Part shown: positions 36,370-45,487 of the stretch, one piece after another | How the letters are laid out: every line of letters begins with the position of its first letter | Position numbering within the stretch: position 1 is the stretch's first letter | Source of the DNA: Paracoccus saliphilus | GTDB lineage: Bacteria; Pseudomonadota; Alphaproteobacteria; Rhodobacterales; Rhodobacteraceae | NCBI RefSeq assembly: GCF_028553805.1 | Contig: NZ_CP067140.1 | Coordinates: 4,160,001 to 4,224,000, forward strand | Direction: 5' to 3' | DNA: 64,000 nt | Notes under the pieces: model-generated | Told to the model about the DNA's origin: nothing | What the model saw: only the letters and a program-made list of their open reading frames with translations | Database searches by the model: none | Program-made: the position numbers and the translations under genes

Positions 36370-37353
36370 GCCCGGTAATTGCCGGTTTGATGCCAGCGCC
36401 AGGCGTCACCGATCATCTGCTTCATGGTCGAACGGTCAGGTCGCCAGCCCAACTCATCCTTGGCCCGCTGACTGCCACAGACCAGCTTGACCGCATCACC
36501 ACCGCGGCGCGGCCCATCGACCATCGGCACGGGGCGGTTGGTCACATGGCGCGTGGCATCCACGACCTCGCGGACCGAGAAACCGTCGCCCGTTCCCAGA
36601 CAAAAGACCTGGCTTTCCTTGCCCGACCGCAGCCATTCCAGTCCCTTCACATGGGCATCGACCAGATCCATCACATGGACATAGTCGCGGATGCAGGTTC
36701 CATCGGCAGTCGGATAATCGGTGCCATGGATCGTCAATGCGTCGCGGCGACCATCCACGGCATCGAGGATCAGTGGAATCAGGTGGGTTTCGGGACGATG
36801 AAACTCGCCAACCTCCGTTTCCGGATCGGCACCCGCAACATTGAAATAGCGAAAGATCACGTGCCGCATGCCATGCGCTGCGCCGAAATCGACCAACATA
36901 TCCTCGATCGCACGCTTGCTGGCGCCATAGGCATTCAGCGGCGCCTGCACCGAGGATTCATCCAGCATCTCGCCATCGCAATCGCCATAGGTCGCACAAG
37001 TCGAGCTGAAAACGAAATCCAAGCAATCTGCCGCAATTGCCGCCTCGATGAGATTGAGCGAGCCACAGACGTTGTTGCGCCAATACTTGCCGGGTTCCGC
37101 CATGGCCTCGCCCACCTGACTGAGTGCCGCAAAATGCAACACCGCAACCGGCTTGTGCTCGGCAAAGGCCGCGTCCAGCGCCGCCCGGTCCATCAGGTCG
37201 GCCTTGACCAGCGGCCCGAATTTCACCGCATCGGCCCAGCCGGTCGACAGGTTATCCAAGGTAACCGGCACATAGCCAGCCTGCGCCAACGCCTTGCAAG
37301 CATGCGAGCCGCATGTAACCGGCCCCGCCGGTAACCAAAACCTTATCGGACAT
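36366..37353 (-). pseudogene. galE: galE (UDP-glucose 4-epimerase) with a single-base frameshift
   Basis: From the ATG at 37353 the frame reads SDKVLVTGGAGY, the start of the NAD-binding Rossmann motif, then goes out of frame. One extra C at 37312 (plus strand) shifts the reading; removing it restores GGAGYIGSHACKALAQAG and joins the frame through 36366. The rest is a normal epimerase: FSSTCATYG, YGASKRAIED (YxxxK), and a full C-terminal substrate domain. As read, no protein with the complete NAD site can be made; only a TTG at 37289 starts the downstream part. This may be a true mutation or a sequence error. Confidence 0.85.
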
Positions 37354-37357
37354 GCAA

Positions 37358-38254
37358 TTACTCCGCCGCGCGGCGTGTCGCCGAAACACCGTTCAGATAA
37401 TCGAGGAACTCATCCCGCAGATCATCGCGTTCCAGTCCGAAGGCTACCGTCGCCTGCAGGAATCCTGCCTTGGAGCCACAATCGAACCGCTGTCCGCGGA
37501 AGCGCAGGCCAAAGACATCGCGACCATTCTCGATTTCATCGGCGATCGCATCGGTCAGTTGGATTTCCCCGCCCGAACCCTGTTTCAGGCTGTTCAGGTT
37601 TTTCATCACGCTCGGCGCCAGGATATAACGTCCAATGACGGCAAGATTCGATGGAGCGGAACCCTGGGCAGGTTTTTCCACCATGCCTTTTGCCCGAACG
37701 ATGGCCCCCATATCCTCGGCCACATCCAGCACGCCATAAGAGGACGCTTTTTCCTCGGGAACTTCCATCGTTGCGACCATGCTGCCGCCGGTCTCGTTAT
37801 AAGCCTCGATCATCTGCTGAAGGCAGGGAGGCTCGCCCATGATGACGTCGTCGGTCAGAATGACCGCAAACGGCTCGTCATCGGCCAGAAGACGGCGAGC
37901 ACACCAGACGGCATGACCCAATCCCAGAGCCTTATGCTGTCGGATATAGGCGATGGCACCCGATTCCATGTTCGTCTCGCGAAGCGTGCTCAGCAGCGCA
38001 TCCTTGCCAGCTTTCTTGAGGTTCGATTCCAGCTCATGCGCGTGGTCAAAATAATCCTCCAGCGCACCTTTGCCCCTGGACGTGACGAAAATGAACTCTT
38101 TGATACCGGCCGCCCGTGCCTCGTCGATGGCATATTGGATCAGCGGTCGGTCGACCAGCGTCATGATCTCTTTCGGAATGCTTTTGGTCGCGGGCAAAAA
38201 GCGCGTTCCCAGACCGGCCACCGGGAAAATGGCTTTGGTTACTTTACGACTCAT
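37358..38254 (-). CDS. galU: UTP-glucose-1-phosphate uridylyltransferase GalU
   Basis: GalU makes UDP-glucose from UTP and glucose-1-phosphate, the entry point for many glycans. The 298-residue protein has FPVAGLGTRFLPATKSIPKEIM, the nucleotidyltransferase signature, LTDDVIMGEPPCLQQMI and LTDAIADEIE near the C terminus. Four bases separate it from galE. An AT-rich 212-base upstream stretch (38255-38466) probably holds the promoter of the cluster; a palindrome lies at 38287-38300. Confidence 0.95.
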   Translation of the reverse strand: MSRKVTKAIFPVAGLGTRFLPATKSIPKEIMTLVDRPLIQYAIDEARAAGIKEFIFVTSRGKGALEDYFDHAHELESNLKKAGKDALLSTLRETNMESGAIAYIRQHKALGLGHAVWCARRLLADDEPFAVILTDDVIMGEPPCLQQMIEAYNETGGSMVATMEVPEEKASSYGVLDVAEDMGAIVRAKGMVEKPAQGSAPSNLAVIGRYILAPSVMKNLNSLKQGSGGEIQLTDAIADEIENGRDVFGLRFRGQRFDCGSKAGFLQATVAFGLERDDLRDEFLDYLNGVSATRRAAE

Positions 38255-38286
38255 GCATAGTACCCTTTTTTATTGCAGTTTGCTTA

Positions 38287-38300
38287 ATCACACATGTGAT
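38287..38300. promoter_or_regulatory. Palindromic site upstream of galU
   Basis: ATCACA-CA-TGTGAT has perfect 6-base arms and lies 33 bases before the galU start, in an AT-rich promoter region. It looks like a regulator site, but the protein is unknown. Confidence 0.4.
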
Positions 38301-38466
38301 GCGGCAAAGTTCGGGGCGTATAGCCCGCATCGCGCCTCAACGCGTCGCACACACGATAGTTCGTTCAATTGATCAAAGAAAGACAACGGATATTTTAAAT
38401 TTTAGGCATAAGCCGGTTTCCACTCATCACACAAATACACTTCACGCACAGGTCAGGCATACACCG

Positions 38467-39267
38467 TCAGTCGAGCCCCATGGCCCGCATCATCGCTTCC
38501 AATCTTGAAACGTCCCCGGGATTGTTCAGTTCCCAGAACTGGCGGCCGCGCGATTTTACTTCGACACACAGAACTTTGCCACCGCGCTCCAGAAAACGCA
38601 ATTGTTCCAGTCCTTCCAGCTTCTCCAGCACCCCCTCTGACCACTGGGGATAGGCATTCAAGGCACCGGGCCGATAGGCATAGACCCCAACATGATGGTA
38701 GACGGGGCTGAGATCGTCCGGGCCAAACTCGTCCGCGGCATAGGGAATGACCTCTTTGGAAAAATACAGTGCCTGCCCGTCATGACCGAATACCGCGGTT
38801 GTCCCGCCGACACGTCCGGCCTTGCGATCCGCCAACAAATCCGCGCGCATCCGGCCCGTACAACGCAGTACCGGGGTTGCAACATCCGCATCGGGATCTG
38901 CGCGCAACCCCGCCACCAGATCCTCGACGAACCATGTCGGCGTAAGCGGGGCATCACCCTGAAAATTTACAATAATTTCCGGTGTGACCCCTAAGACCTT
39001 CACCGCTTCGGCGCAACGCTCCGTCCCGTTTCGGCATTTTTCCGACGTCATGACCACTTCGGCGCCAAAATCTTGAGCATGATCACGAATCCGCTCATCC
39101 TCGGTCGCCACGACGACATGATCCACACCTGATACCGCCGTCGCCGCATCCCAACTGCGACGAATCAGGCTGCGAGCCTCGCCGGAAGCTCCTTTCAACT
39201 CGACCAACGGCTTGCCCGGATACCGCGTCGAGGCATGGCGCGCCGGAATGACGATCAGGACAGACAT
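38467..39267 (-). CDS. kdsB: 3-deoxy-manno-octulosonate cytidylyltransferase KdsB
   Basis: KdsB activates Kdo as CMP-Kdo for lipopolysaccharide or capsule. The 266-residue protein shows VIPARHASTRYPGKPLVEL, the CTP-binding start, then ATEDERIRDHAQDFGA, TSEKCRNGTERCAEA, NFQGDAPLTP and the final ELNNPGDVSRLEAMM. Two bases separate it from cysQ. The pair leads leftward toward galU and the glycan genes, though a 212-base gap means galU has its own promoter. Confidence 0.94.
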   Translation of the reverse strand: MSVLIVIPARHASTRYPGKPLVELKGASGEARSLIRRSWDAATAVSGVDHVVVATEDERIRDHAQDFGAEVVMTSEKCRNGTERCAEAVKVLGVTPEIIVNFQGDAPLTPTWFVEDLVAGLRADPDADVATPVLRCTGRMRADLLADRKAGRVGGTTAVFGHDGQALYFSKEVIPYAADEFGPDDLSPVYHHVGVYAYRPGALNAYPQWSEGVLEKLEGLEQLRFLERGGKVLCVEVKSRGRQFWELNNPGDVSRLEAMMRAMGLD

Positions 39268-39269
39268 CT

Positions 39270-40067
39270 TCAGGCTTTCACCAGCAGCACCCCGGGCGCA
39301 TATGCGATGAAGAACGGGTTCTCGAAACCCGGTTTCCCATAGGCAAGCGGGCTGTGATCGTCGAAACGCACCACTTCTCCGCCGGCACCGCGCAATACAG
39401 CATCACCCGCGGCCGTGTCCCACTCCATCGTGCGGCCGAGCCGTGGATACAGATCCGCCTCGCCTGTCGCGACAAGGCAGAACTTCAGGGACGAGCCAGC
39501 GCTCGTCATGTCCCGAACCCCGTATTGGGCGATGTAGTCATCGGTCGCCGCGTCACGATGGGATTTCGAGGCCACCACCATCAGCCCACGGTTATCGGGT
39601 GTCGGGTTCACCCCCACCGAATGCAACTCCCCCGGCTGATCTCCGAACGGGCCCCGCTCCTCGACAGAACGGCCATCCGCAGTCGTGTAGAAGAGACGGT
39701 TTTTTGCTGGTGCGTAAACGATACCACGCACCGGAGCGCCGTTCTCGACATAGGCGATATTGACGGTGAAATCTCCGCGCCGCTGCACGAATTCCTTCGT
39801 GCCATCCAGCGGATCGACGATCAGGAAAGTCCCGCCAGTCTGGGCATGGGTCTCGGCCTGCTCCTCGGTCACAAGCGGGATATCGGGGAACGCCTCGCGC
39901 AGCCCGGCGGAAATCAGCGCATCCGCGGCCTCGTCAGCGGCGGTGACCGGCGAATCATCGGATTTGGCACGAACATCAAAATCATCCGCCTCGTAGATCT
40001 CCATGATCTTCTGCCCGGCCTGCAACGCGAGACGGCGCATTTCGGTGATTAGTCGATCATATTGCAT
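39270..40067 (-). CDS. cysQ: 3'(2'),5'-bisphosphate nucleotidase CysQ
   Basis: CysQ hydrolyses PAP, the by-product of PAPS-dependent sulfotransfer, and can also adjust PAPS levels. The 265-residue protein has the inositol-monophosphatase-fold metal motifs: SPVTAADEAAD, TEEQAETH and VDPLDGTKEF (D-P-L-D-G-T), and a late EWDTAAGDAVL. The ATG at 40067 follows GAAGGAAA; another ATG at 40097 gives a 10-residue extension. With the sulfotransferase 7 kb downstream it suggests active sulfation of a surface glycan. Confidence 0.93.
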   Translation of the reverse strand: MQYDRLITEMRRLALQAGQKIMEIYEADDFDVRAKSDDSPVTAADEAADALISAGLREAFPDIPLVTEEQAETHAQTGGTFLIVDPLDGTKEFVQRRGDFTVNIAYVENGAPVRGIVYAPAKNRLFYTTADGRSVEERGPFGDQPGELHSVGVNPTPDNRGLMVVASKSHRDAATDDYIAQYGVRDMTSAGSSLKFCLVATGEADLYPRLGRTMEWDTAAGDAVLRGAGGEVVRFDDHSPLAYGKPGFENPFFIAYAPGVLLVKA

Positions 40068-40331
40068 CTGGCTTTCCTTCACTTCGTTACCAACCATCCC
40101 CCGTCCCGATCGTGCGGGCTTACATATTCACTTATGCTCGCGCAATATCGGTTGGGCAAGGTTCCGCCAAACTTGGCGTGATATCGCATTTTTTCGATTG
40201 CCCGAATCTCCTCATGACCAATTTTGACATCGTTTATCCGATGCCGAAACCGCAACCTGTCGGGAACAGCCGTCGCGACTCTTTTCGTGACCATCTTCCT
40301 GTCATGGTATCTGCCGGTGGGGCTGCGCATC

Positions 40332-40787
40332 TCACCCGCCGCGTAGCGCCGCCTGAATTGCCTTGTCCAGAGCCTGCAGGAAACGTGACCGATCCGCCTT
40401 CGTGAAACCCGCCCCACCGCCTCGATGGAACGGATCCGCCGCGCGGATATCGCTCATCAGATCGCGCGTCGCGAGGCGCGAACCGATATTCGCCATGGTA
40501 AGTGCCTCGCCATCATGCTGCATGACCTGCGCCCCGGCCTTCAGACATCGATCGGCCAGCACGATATCCGCCGTCACCACGATATCGCCCGGCCCGCATC
40601 TCTCGGCAATCCAGCGGTCGGCGATATCGGGCCCCTCGTCAACGATGACCAGCGACACGAGCGGATTTGCCGAGGGACGCAATCCGCCATTGCAGACAAG
40701 GATCATCGGGACGCGCAACCGGGTGGCGACCCGCTCGGCCTCTGCCTTGACCGGGCAGGCATCCGCATCGATATACAAGCTCGTCAT
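40332..40787 (-). CDS. YaiI/YqxD (DUF188, UPF0178) family protein
   Basis: The 151-residue protein has the DUF188 start [23 protein letters not shown] and the NYN/PIN-like acidic phrase [18 protein letters not shown] with [15 protein letters not shown] near the end. The family resembles PIN-type nucleases but has no proven role. It stands alone; the 264 bases between it and cysQ (40068-40331) hold no gene that I accept, only a 14-base hairpin (CGCCAA-AC-TTGGCG, 40165-40178). Confidence 0.88.
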   Translation of the reverse strand: MTSLYIDADACPVKAEAERVATRLRVPMILVCNGGLRPSANPLVSLVIVDEGPDIADRWIAERCGPGDIVVTADIVLADRCLKAGAQVMQHDGEALTMANIGSRLATRDLMSDIRAADPFHRGGGAGFTKADRSRFLQALDKAIQAALRGG

Positions 40788-40817
40788 GCGAACAGCCCGC
40801 CCTGTCGAGGCCCGCGA

Positions 40818-41639
40818 TCAGTCACGTAGCAATTCGTTGACCGAGGTCTTGGCACGGGTTTTGGCGTCCACCCGCTTCACGATCACGGCGCAATAGAGGT
40901 TCACCCCGTTCTTCGACGGCATAGAGCCCGACACCACCACCGAACCGGCCGGAACCTCGCCATACATGACCTCGCCGGTTTCGCGGTCAACGATCTTGGT
41001 CGACTGGCCGATGAAGACGCCCATGCCCAGGACCGAACCTTCACGGATGATGCAACCTTCGACCACTTCGGAACGCGCACCGATGAAGCATTCATCCTCG
41101 ATGATGGTCGGCCCGGCCTGCAGCGGTTCCAGCACACCGCCGATACCGACGCCGCCGGACAGATGGACATTCTTGCCGATCTGCGCGCAGGAGCCGACCG
41201 TGGCCCATGTATCGACCATCGTCCCTTCGCCCACATTGGCGCCCAGGTTGACGAAGGACGGCATCAGGACAGCCCCTTTGCCGATAAAGGCGCTGCGGCG
41301 CACGATGGCGCCCGGCACCGCGCGAAATCCCGCTGCGCGCCATTGATTGTCGCCCCAGTCCTTGAACTTGCTATCGACCTTGTCCCACCAGTTCGCACGC
41401 TGGGGACCGCCGGCCATCTCCTCCATGTCCCGCAGCCGGAACGACAACAGGACCGCCTTCTTGGCCCATTGGTTCACATGCCAGTCATTGCCCTGTTTCT
41501 CGGCGACACGCAGCATTCCGCTATCGAGCCTTTGCAGGGTCTCGTCTACCGCTTCGCGGGCTTCACCTTGCGTGGCGGGAGTGATCTCGGCCCGCTTCTC
41601 CCACGCGGCTTCGATGGCTTTTTCCAGAGCTTGGGTCAT
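40818..41639 (-). CDS. dapD: Tetrahydrodipicolinate N-succinyltransferase DapD
   Basis: DapD catalyses the succinyl-CoA step of lysine and diaminopimelate synthesis. The 273-residue protein has the left-handed beta-helix hexapeptide repeats ([30 protein letters not shown] and onward), the conserved [21 protein letters not shown] region and the normal length. The start at 41639 begins [20 protein letters not shown] lies upstream. A LOG-family gene diverges. Confidence 0.96.
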   Translation of the reverse strand: MTQALEKAIEAAWEKRAEITPATQGEAREAVDETLQRLDSGMLRVAEKQGNDWHVNQWAKKAVLLSFRLRDMEEMAGGPQRANWWDKVDSKFKDWGDNQWRAAGFRAVPGAIVRRSAFIGKGAVLMPSFVNLGANVGEGTMVDTWATVGSCAQIGKNVHLSGGVGIGGVLEPLQAGPTIIEDECFIGARSEVVEGCIIREGSVLGMGVFIGQSTKIVDRETGEVMYGEVPAGSVVVSGSMPSKNGVNLYCAVIVKRVDAKTRAKTSVNELLRD

Positions 41640-41753
41640 CTTTGGCTTTTTCCTTGATCTGTCGCGTTCGGGTGGAAACTGTTTCTTCAGCGCTATAAGC
41701 GTAGGGAAAGCCCCGTGCAATCCGCACAGGCTGCCAATTGCGCCGAGGACCCG

Positions 41754-42581
41754 ATGACCGACAAGGAAGAACGCGCCCATTCCATGCCCCATAGCGACGA
41801 AGATGCCGCGCGCGCCGAACGTATTCCGGACACGCCCCAGACCCGCGCCCCGGCCTATCGGCTCGCCTTCACAGACCGGGAGTTTCTCTTGCGCAAAGAA
41901 CTACGCCCCGTAAGACTGCAACTCGAACTGCTCAAGCCCGAGATGATCATGGATGAGCGGGGGATAGAATCGACCGTTGTCCTGTTCGGCGGCGCACGCA
42001 TTCCTGCGCCGGAACATGCGGATACTGCCCGCACGCCGACCCTTGGCGCATTGTCCAAATATTACGAACAGGCCCGCCGCTTCGCTCGCATCATGACCGA
42101 ACGCAGCCTTGCGACCTATGGCCGCGAATTCGTGATCTGCACCGGCGGTGGTCCCGGCGTGATGGAGGCGGGCAATATGGGCGCGGAAGAGGCCGGCGGC
42201 CAATCCATCGGACTATCCATCGTGCTGCCGCATGAACAGGCGCCCAACGACTATGTCACCCCCGATCTGTGCTTCAATTTCCATTACTTCGCCATCCGCA
42301 AGATGCATTTCCTGATGCGGGCGCGGGCGATCACCGTCTTTCCCGGCGGTTTCGGCACGATGGATGAGCTGTTCGAGACGTTGACCCTGATCCAGACCGG
42401 GCGGATGAAACGCGTTCCGATCCTGCTGTTCGGACGGGAGTTCTGGGACGAGGTCATCAACTGGAAGGCCCTGGCCAAGGCCGGAACGATCAGCGACGAT
42501 GATCTGGACCTGTTCCGCTATGTCGAAACCGCCGATGAGGCAGTGCAGATCATAGACGAATGGGAGTTGCCCCGCGACTGA
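41754..42581 (+). CDS. LOG-family protein (TIGR00730-like cytokinin riboside phosphoribohydrolase type)
   Basis: The 275-residue protein has the LOG fold: [32 protein letters not shown] and the signature [20 protein letters not shown]. Some members cleave nucleotide 5'-phosphates (cytokinin-activating type); others have unknown roles and are labelled lysine decarboxylase by older annotation. The 60-residue N-terminal region is not part of the core domain. The ATG at 41754 follows GAGG. Divergent from dapD. Confidence 0.88.
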   Translation: MTDKEERAHSMPHSDEDAARAERIPDTPQTRAPAYRLAFTDREFLLRKELRPVRLQLELLKPEMIMDERGIESTVVLFGGARIPAPEHADTARTPTLGALSKYYEQARRFARIMTERSLATYGREFVICTGGGPGVMEAGNMGAEEAGGQSIGLSIVLPHEQAPNDYVTPDLCFNFHYFAIRKMHFLMRARAITVFPGGFGTMDELFETLTLIQTGRMKRVPILLFGREFWDEVINWKALAKAGTISDDDLDLFRYVETADEAVQIIDEWELPRD

Positions 42582-42675
42582 GCGGGACCACCCACCGCGC
42601 CGCCTTTCCACGGCGATAATTTACATCGAGACAGCCTCAATTCCCGATTGTCAGCGGGATCGGATTTCGTTACGC

Positions 42676-42707
42676 CCTGATTGTTACAGTATAACGTAAC
42701 AATCAGG
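42676..42707. promoter_or_regulatory. Zur box upstream of zinT
   Basis: CCTGATTGTTAC and GTAACAATCAGG are perfect 12-base arms around AGTATAAC. Inside, GTTACAGTATAAC (42683-42695) is close to the proteobacterial Zur consensus GTTATAWTATAAC. It lies 45 bases before the ZinT start, so ZinT should be switched on when zinc is short. Confidence 0.85.
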
Positions 42708-42751
42708 AAACATCCCTCCCAGGATGCAGTAACCGGAAGAGGTCAAAGACG

Positions 42752-43432
42752 ATGCAAATGGCAATCACCAGATATCTTGGCGCAGTGGCGGTCGGTTCGA
42801 TGCTGCTTTTCGCCGCACAGGCGCAGGCGAACGAAAGCGCCGACAAATCCTCGTCACATGATCATTCGCATGAACATGATCACGCGCATGACACCGACAA
42901 ATCCGTCTACAAGGGCTATTTCGAAGATAGCCAGGTCGAAGACCGCCCGCTTTCGGATTGGGAAGGCGACTGGCAGTCCGTCTACCCCTATCTGGTGGAT
43001 GGCACGCTTGACCCGGTGATGGCTGACAAGGCCGCACATGGCGACAAGTCCGTCGAGGAATACCGCGCCTATTACGAGACCGGATACAAAACCGACACCG
43101 ACCGGATCGTGATCGAGGGCGACAGCGTAACCTTCTACGAAGGCGACGCATCAGTGCGAGGAACCTACGAAAGCGACGGCTACGAAATCCTGACCTATGA
43201 AAAGGGCAATCGCGGCGTTCGGTTCATCTTCAAGAAGACCGCGGGCGATGACGAGGCCCCTGACTTCTTCCAGTTCAGCGATCACCGCATCGCCCCCGAG
43301 AAGTCCGATCATTACCACCTTTACTGGGGAGATGACCGCGCGGCTCTGCTGGAAGAACTGACCAACTGGCCGACCTACTATCCCTCGTCACTCAGCAAAG
43401 AGCAAATCGTCGAGGAAATGCTGGCGCATTGA
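42752..43432 (+). CDS. zinT: ZinT-family periplasmic zinc-binding protein
   Basis: ZinT binds zinc in the periplasm and hands it to the ZnuA importer. The 226-residue precursor has a signal peptide (VAVGSMLLFAAQAQA), then a His-rich stretch (HDHSHEHDHAHD, about 36-47), and the ZinT domain: VYKGYFEDSQVEDRPLSDWEGDWQSVYPYL, FFQFSDHRIAPEKSDHYHLYWG. No znu genes are in the window. The Zur box just upstream supports zinc control. Confidence 0.93.
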   Translation: MQMAITRYLGAVAVGSMLLFAAQAQANESADKSSSHDHSHEHDHAHDTDKSVYKGYFEDSQVEDRPLSDWEGDWQSVYPYLVDGTLDPVMADKAAHGDKSVEEYRAYYETGYKTDTDRIVIEGDSVTFYEGDASVRGTYESDGYEILTYEKGNRGVRFIFKKTAGDDEAPDFFQFSDHRIAPEKSDHYHLYWGDDRAALLEELTNWPTYYPSSLSKEQIVEEMLAH

Positions 43433-43441
43433 CGCGATTTT

Positions 43442-43471
43442 CAGGCTGCCCGCTTTCTTCTGGGCAGCCTG
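43442..43471. terminator. Strong hairpin between zinT and rlmN
   Basis: CAGGCTGCCC (43442-43451) and GGGCAGCCTG (43462-43471) form a perfect 10-bp stem between two convergent genes. The flanking U-tracts are weak, so termination would rely on the stem. Confidence 0.5.
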
Positions 43472-43519
43472 CTTCAGGCCGGATTCTGTTCTGCCGATCC
43501 AAGCCGCAAAAGAGAAAAC

Positions 43520-44692
43520 TCACCCCGACGCTTCGGCGGCGATCTCTGCCCGGCTCTTGCGGCCCCGCTCGGTCGCGGATTTCAGCTGACCACAAGCGGC
43601 CATGATATCCTCGCCACGCGGCGTTCGGATCGGGCTGGCGTAACCCGCCTTATGGACGATATCGGCAAAGCTCTCGATCCGCTCCCAACTCGAGCGCTGG
43701 TAGGGCGCGCCGGGCCATTCGTTGAAGGGGATCAGGTTGATCTTGGCCGGAATACCGCGAATCAGCTTGACCAGGCGCCGGGCATCCTCGTCGCTGTCAT
43801 TCACCCCGTCCAGCATCACATATTCGAAGGTGATCCGCTCGCTGTTCGACAATCGCGGATATTCGCGCAGCGCCGCCAAAAGCGTCTCGATATTCCAGCG
43901 GCGATTGATCGGCACCAGCTTGTTGCGCACCTCGTCGGTGGTGGCGTGAAAACTGACCGCCAGAAGGCAGCCGATCTCTTCGGCGGTGCGGGCGATCTCG
44001 GGCACGACGCCGCTGGTCGAAAGGGTGATCCGGCGGCGCGAGAGGCTCAACCCCTCGTTGTCCATGACGACCTTCATCGCATCGCGAACGCCCTCGAAAT
44101 TATACAGGGGCTCGCCCATACCCATCAGCACCATGTTGCTGACCAGCCGCGTCTCGTCCCTTGGCGCACCCGGCACCGGCCATTCGCCCAGATCGTCGCG
44201 CGCCACCATCAGCTGGCCGACGATCTCGCCCGGGGTCAGGTTGCGCACCAATTTCTGCGTGCCGGTATGGCAGAAGGAACAGGTCAGTGTGCAGCCCACC
44301 TGCGAGGAAACGCAAAGCGTGCCCCGCCCCTCTTCGGGGATATAGACCGCCTCGACCTCATGCCCACCGGCGATTCGCAGCAGGTATTTCCTGGTGCCAT
44401 CGGCACTGACCTGACGGCTCACGATCTCGGGTAGAGCGATTTCGAACGTCTCGGCCAGCAGCGCCCGGTAATCCTTGGCCAGGTTGGTCATCTGCGCGAA
44501 ATCGCGCACACCCCAATGATAGATCCACTGCCAGACCTGCCCGACCCGCATCTTTGCCTGCTTCTCGGGCGTGCCCGCGGCAATCAGCGCATCGCGCAAC
44601 TGATCGCGTGTCAGGCCGACAATATTCACCCGGCCACCTTCGGGCAGCTTTCGGGGGATGGTCAGAACATCCTGCGTGATCGGAGCGGACAT
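43520..44692 (-). CDS. rlmN: RlmN, 23S rRNA A2503 / tRNA A37 C2-methyltransferase
   Basis: RlmN is the radical-SAM enzyme that adds the 2-methyl group to A2503 of 23S rRNA and A37 of some tRNAs. The 390-residue protein has the CxxxCxxC motif (Cys134, Cys138, Cys141 in [12 protein letters not shown]), [32 protein letters not shown] and a terminal catalytic-Cys region [11 protein letters not shown]. Length is normal. It ends at a hairpin shared with zinT. Confidence 0.96.
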   Translation of the reverse strand: MSAPITQDVLTIPRKLPEGGRVNIVGLTRDQLRDALIAAGTPEKQAKMRVGQVWQWIYHWGVRDFAQMTNLAKDYRALLAETFEIALPEIVSRQVSADGTRKYLLRIAGGHEVEAVYIPEEGRGTLCVSSQVGCTLTCSFCHTGTQKLVRNLTPGEIVGQLMVARDDLGEWPVPGAPRDETRLVSNMVLMGMGEPLYNFEGVRDAMKVVMDNEGLSLSRRRITLSTSGVVPEIARTAEEIGCLLAVSFHATTDEVRNKLVPINRRWNIETLLAALREYPRLSNSERITFEYVMLDGVNDSDEDARRLVKLIRGIPAKINLIPFNEWPGAPYQRSSWERIESFADIVHKAGYASPIRTPRGEDIMAACGQLKSATERGRKSRAEIAAEASG

Positions 44693-44808
44693 GTCAGGGT
44701 CACCGGCAAATTGATTGAAGGACCCGGAAATAAGCTAAACGGGGCCGTAAATCAACAGGCCCCGTGCAGGACCCTCGGCCCTGCATCGACAAGCTTTGGT
44801 CCCCTGCC

Positions 44809-45333
44809 TTACTGGCAGCGTTCTTTCGCAGTATTGGTCGCTGCGGTAATGCCCGAAAGGCTGAAGGTATCCTTGGTCACCGTCCCGCGCGAGGAACGCC
44901 CGGTGATCGTGGTATCCGACCCGGCCCGCAATGCGCCGATCAGCTTCTGATCTTCGTCGGGGCTACCGGTCCAGGCACTTTCGCCCTCGGTGAACAGGTT
45001 GAATTTCTGCCCCCCCACATCGAGCTCGACCGTAGAATCGGGCGCGAAGGGATAGCCGCCGGTGAACGACACTTCGCCATTCTGACCCGGACGGTAAGCG
45101 ACATACAGGCGGATATCGCCACGCGTCACTTCCTTGGGGTTCCCTTCAGAATCCGTGTTCACCGTGGATTTCGGAGGCGACACCGCCCAGCATTCCTGAG
45201 GATCTGTTGCCGCGAACACGGTCCAGTCCCCTTCGGTTGCAACGACATTGTTGGATTCCTGTGCGCCCGCTGTCCCCAGCCCAGCCATCAGGAGTGCGAC
45301 TGCGGCCATGCCGCGCAGCGTGATATTCTTCAT
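44809..45333 (-). CDS. Exported IalB-like (invasion-associated locus B) protein
   Basis: The 174-residue precursor has a signal peptide (RGMAAVALLMAGLGTAGA). The mature part has the IalB pattern: GDWTVFAATDPQECWAVS near the start, RLYVAYRPG, and a late ATNTAKERC, with two Cys likely to form a disulfide. The family name comes from Bartonella; in free-living alphaproteobacteria its role is unknown. AGGAGACC precedes the ATG at 45333. It is 117 bases downstream of the rlmN start on the same strand. Confidence 0.8.
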   Translation of the reverse strand: MKNITLRGMAAVALLMAGLGTAGAQESNNVVATEGDWTVFAATDPQECWAVSPPKSTVNTDSEGNPKEVTRGDIRLYVAYRPGQNGEVSFTGGYPFAPDSTVELDVGGQKFNLFTEGESAWTGSPDEDQKLIGALRAGSDTTITGRSSRGTVTKDTFSLSGITAATNTAKERCQ

Positions 45334-45487
45334 GCTCTGGTCTCCTGCCATGTTTCGCCGCTCAGTTCGACGTTCTTTTCCCGATTGCGTTGGTCTTTTC
45401 AACCACCTGTGGACAGGATAACGAAAATCACTGCATGAAAAAGGGGAACATGCGTAAAATCGCGCAATTGTCAGGGGGAAAATTGTG

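Noticed and set aside
40112..40405. 97-codon open frame between cysQ and yaiI
   Set aside because: No ribosome site, no recognisable features, and it overlaps the end of yaiI on the opposite strand.
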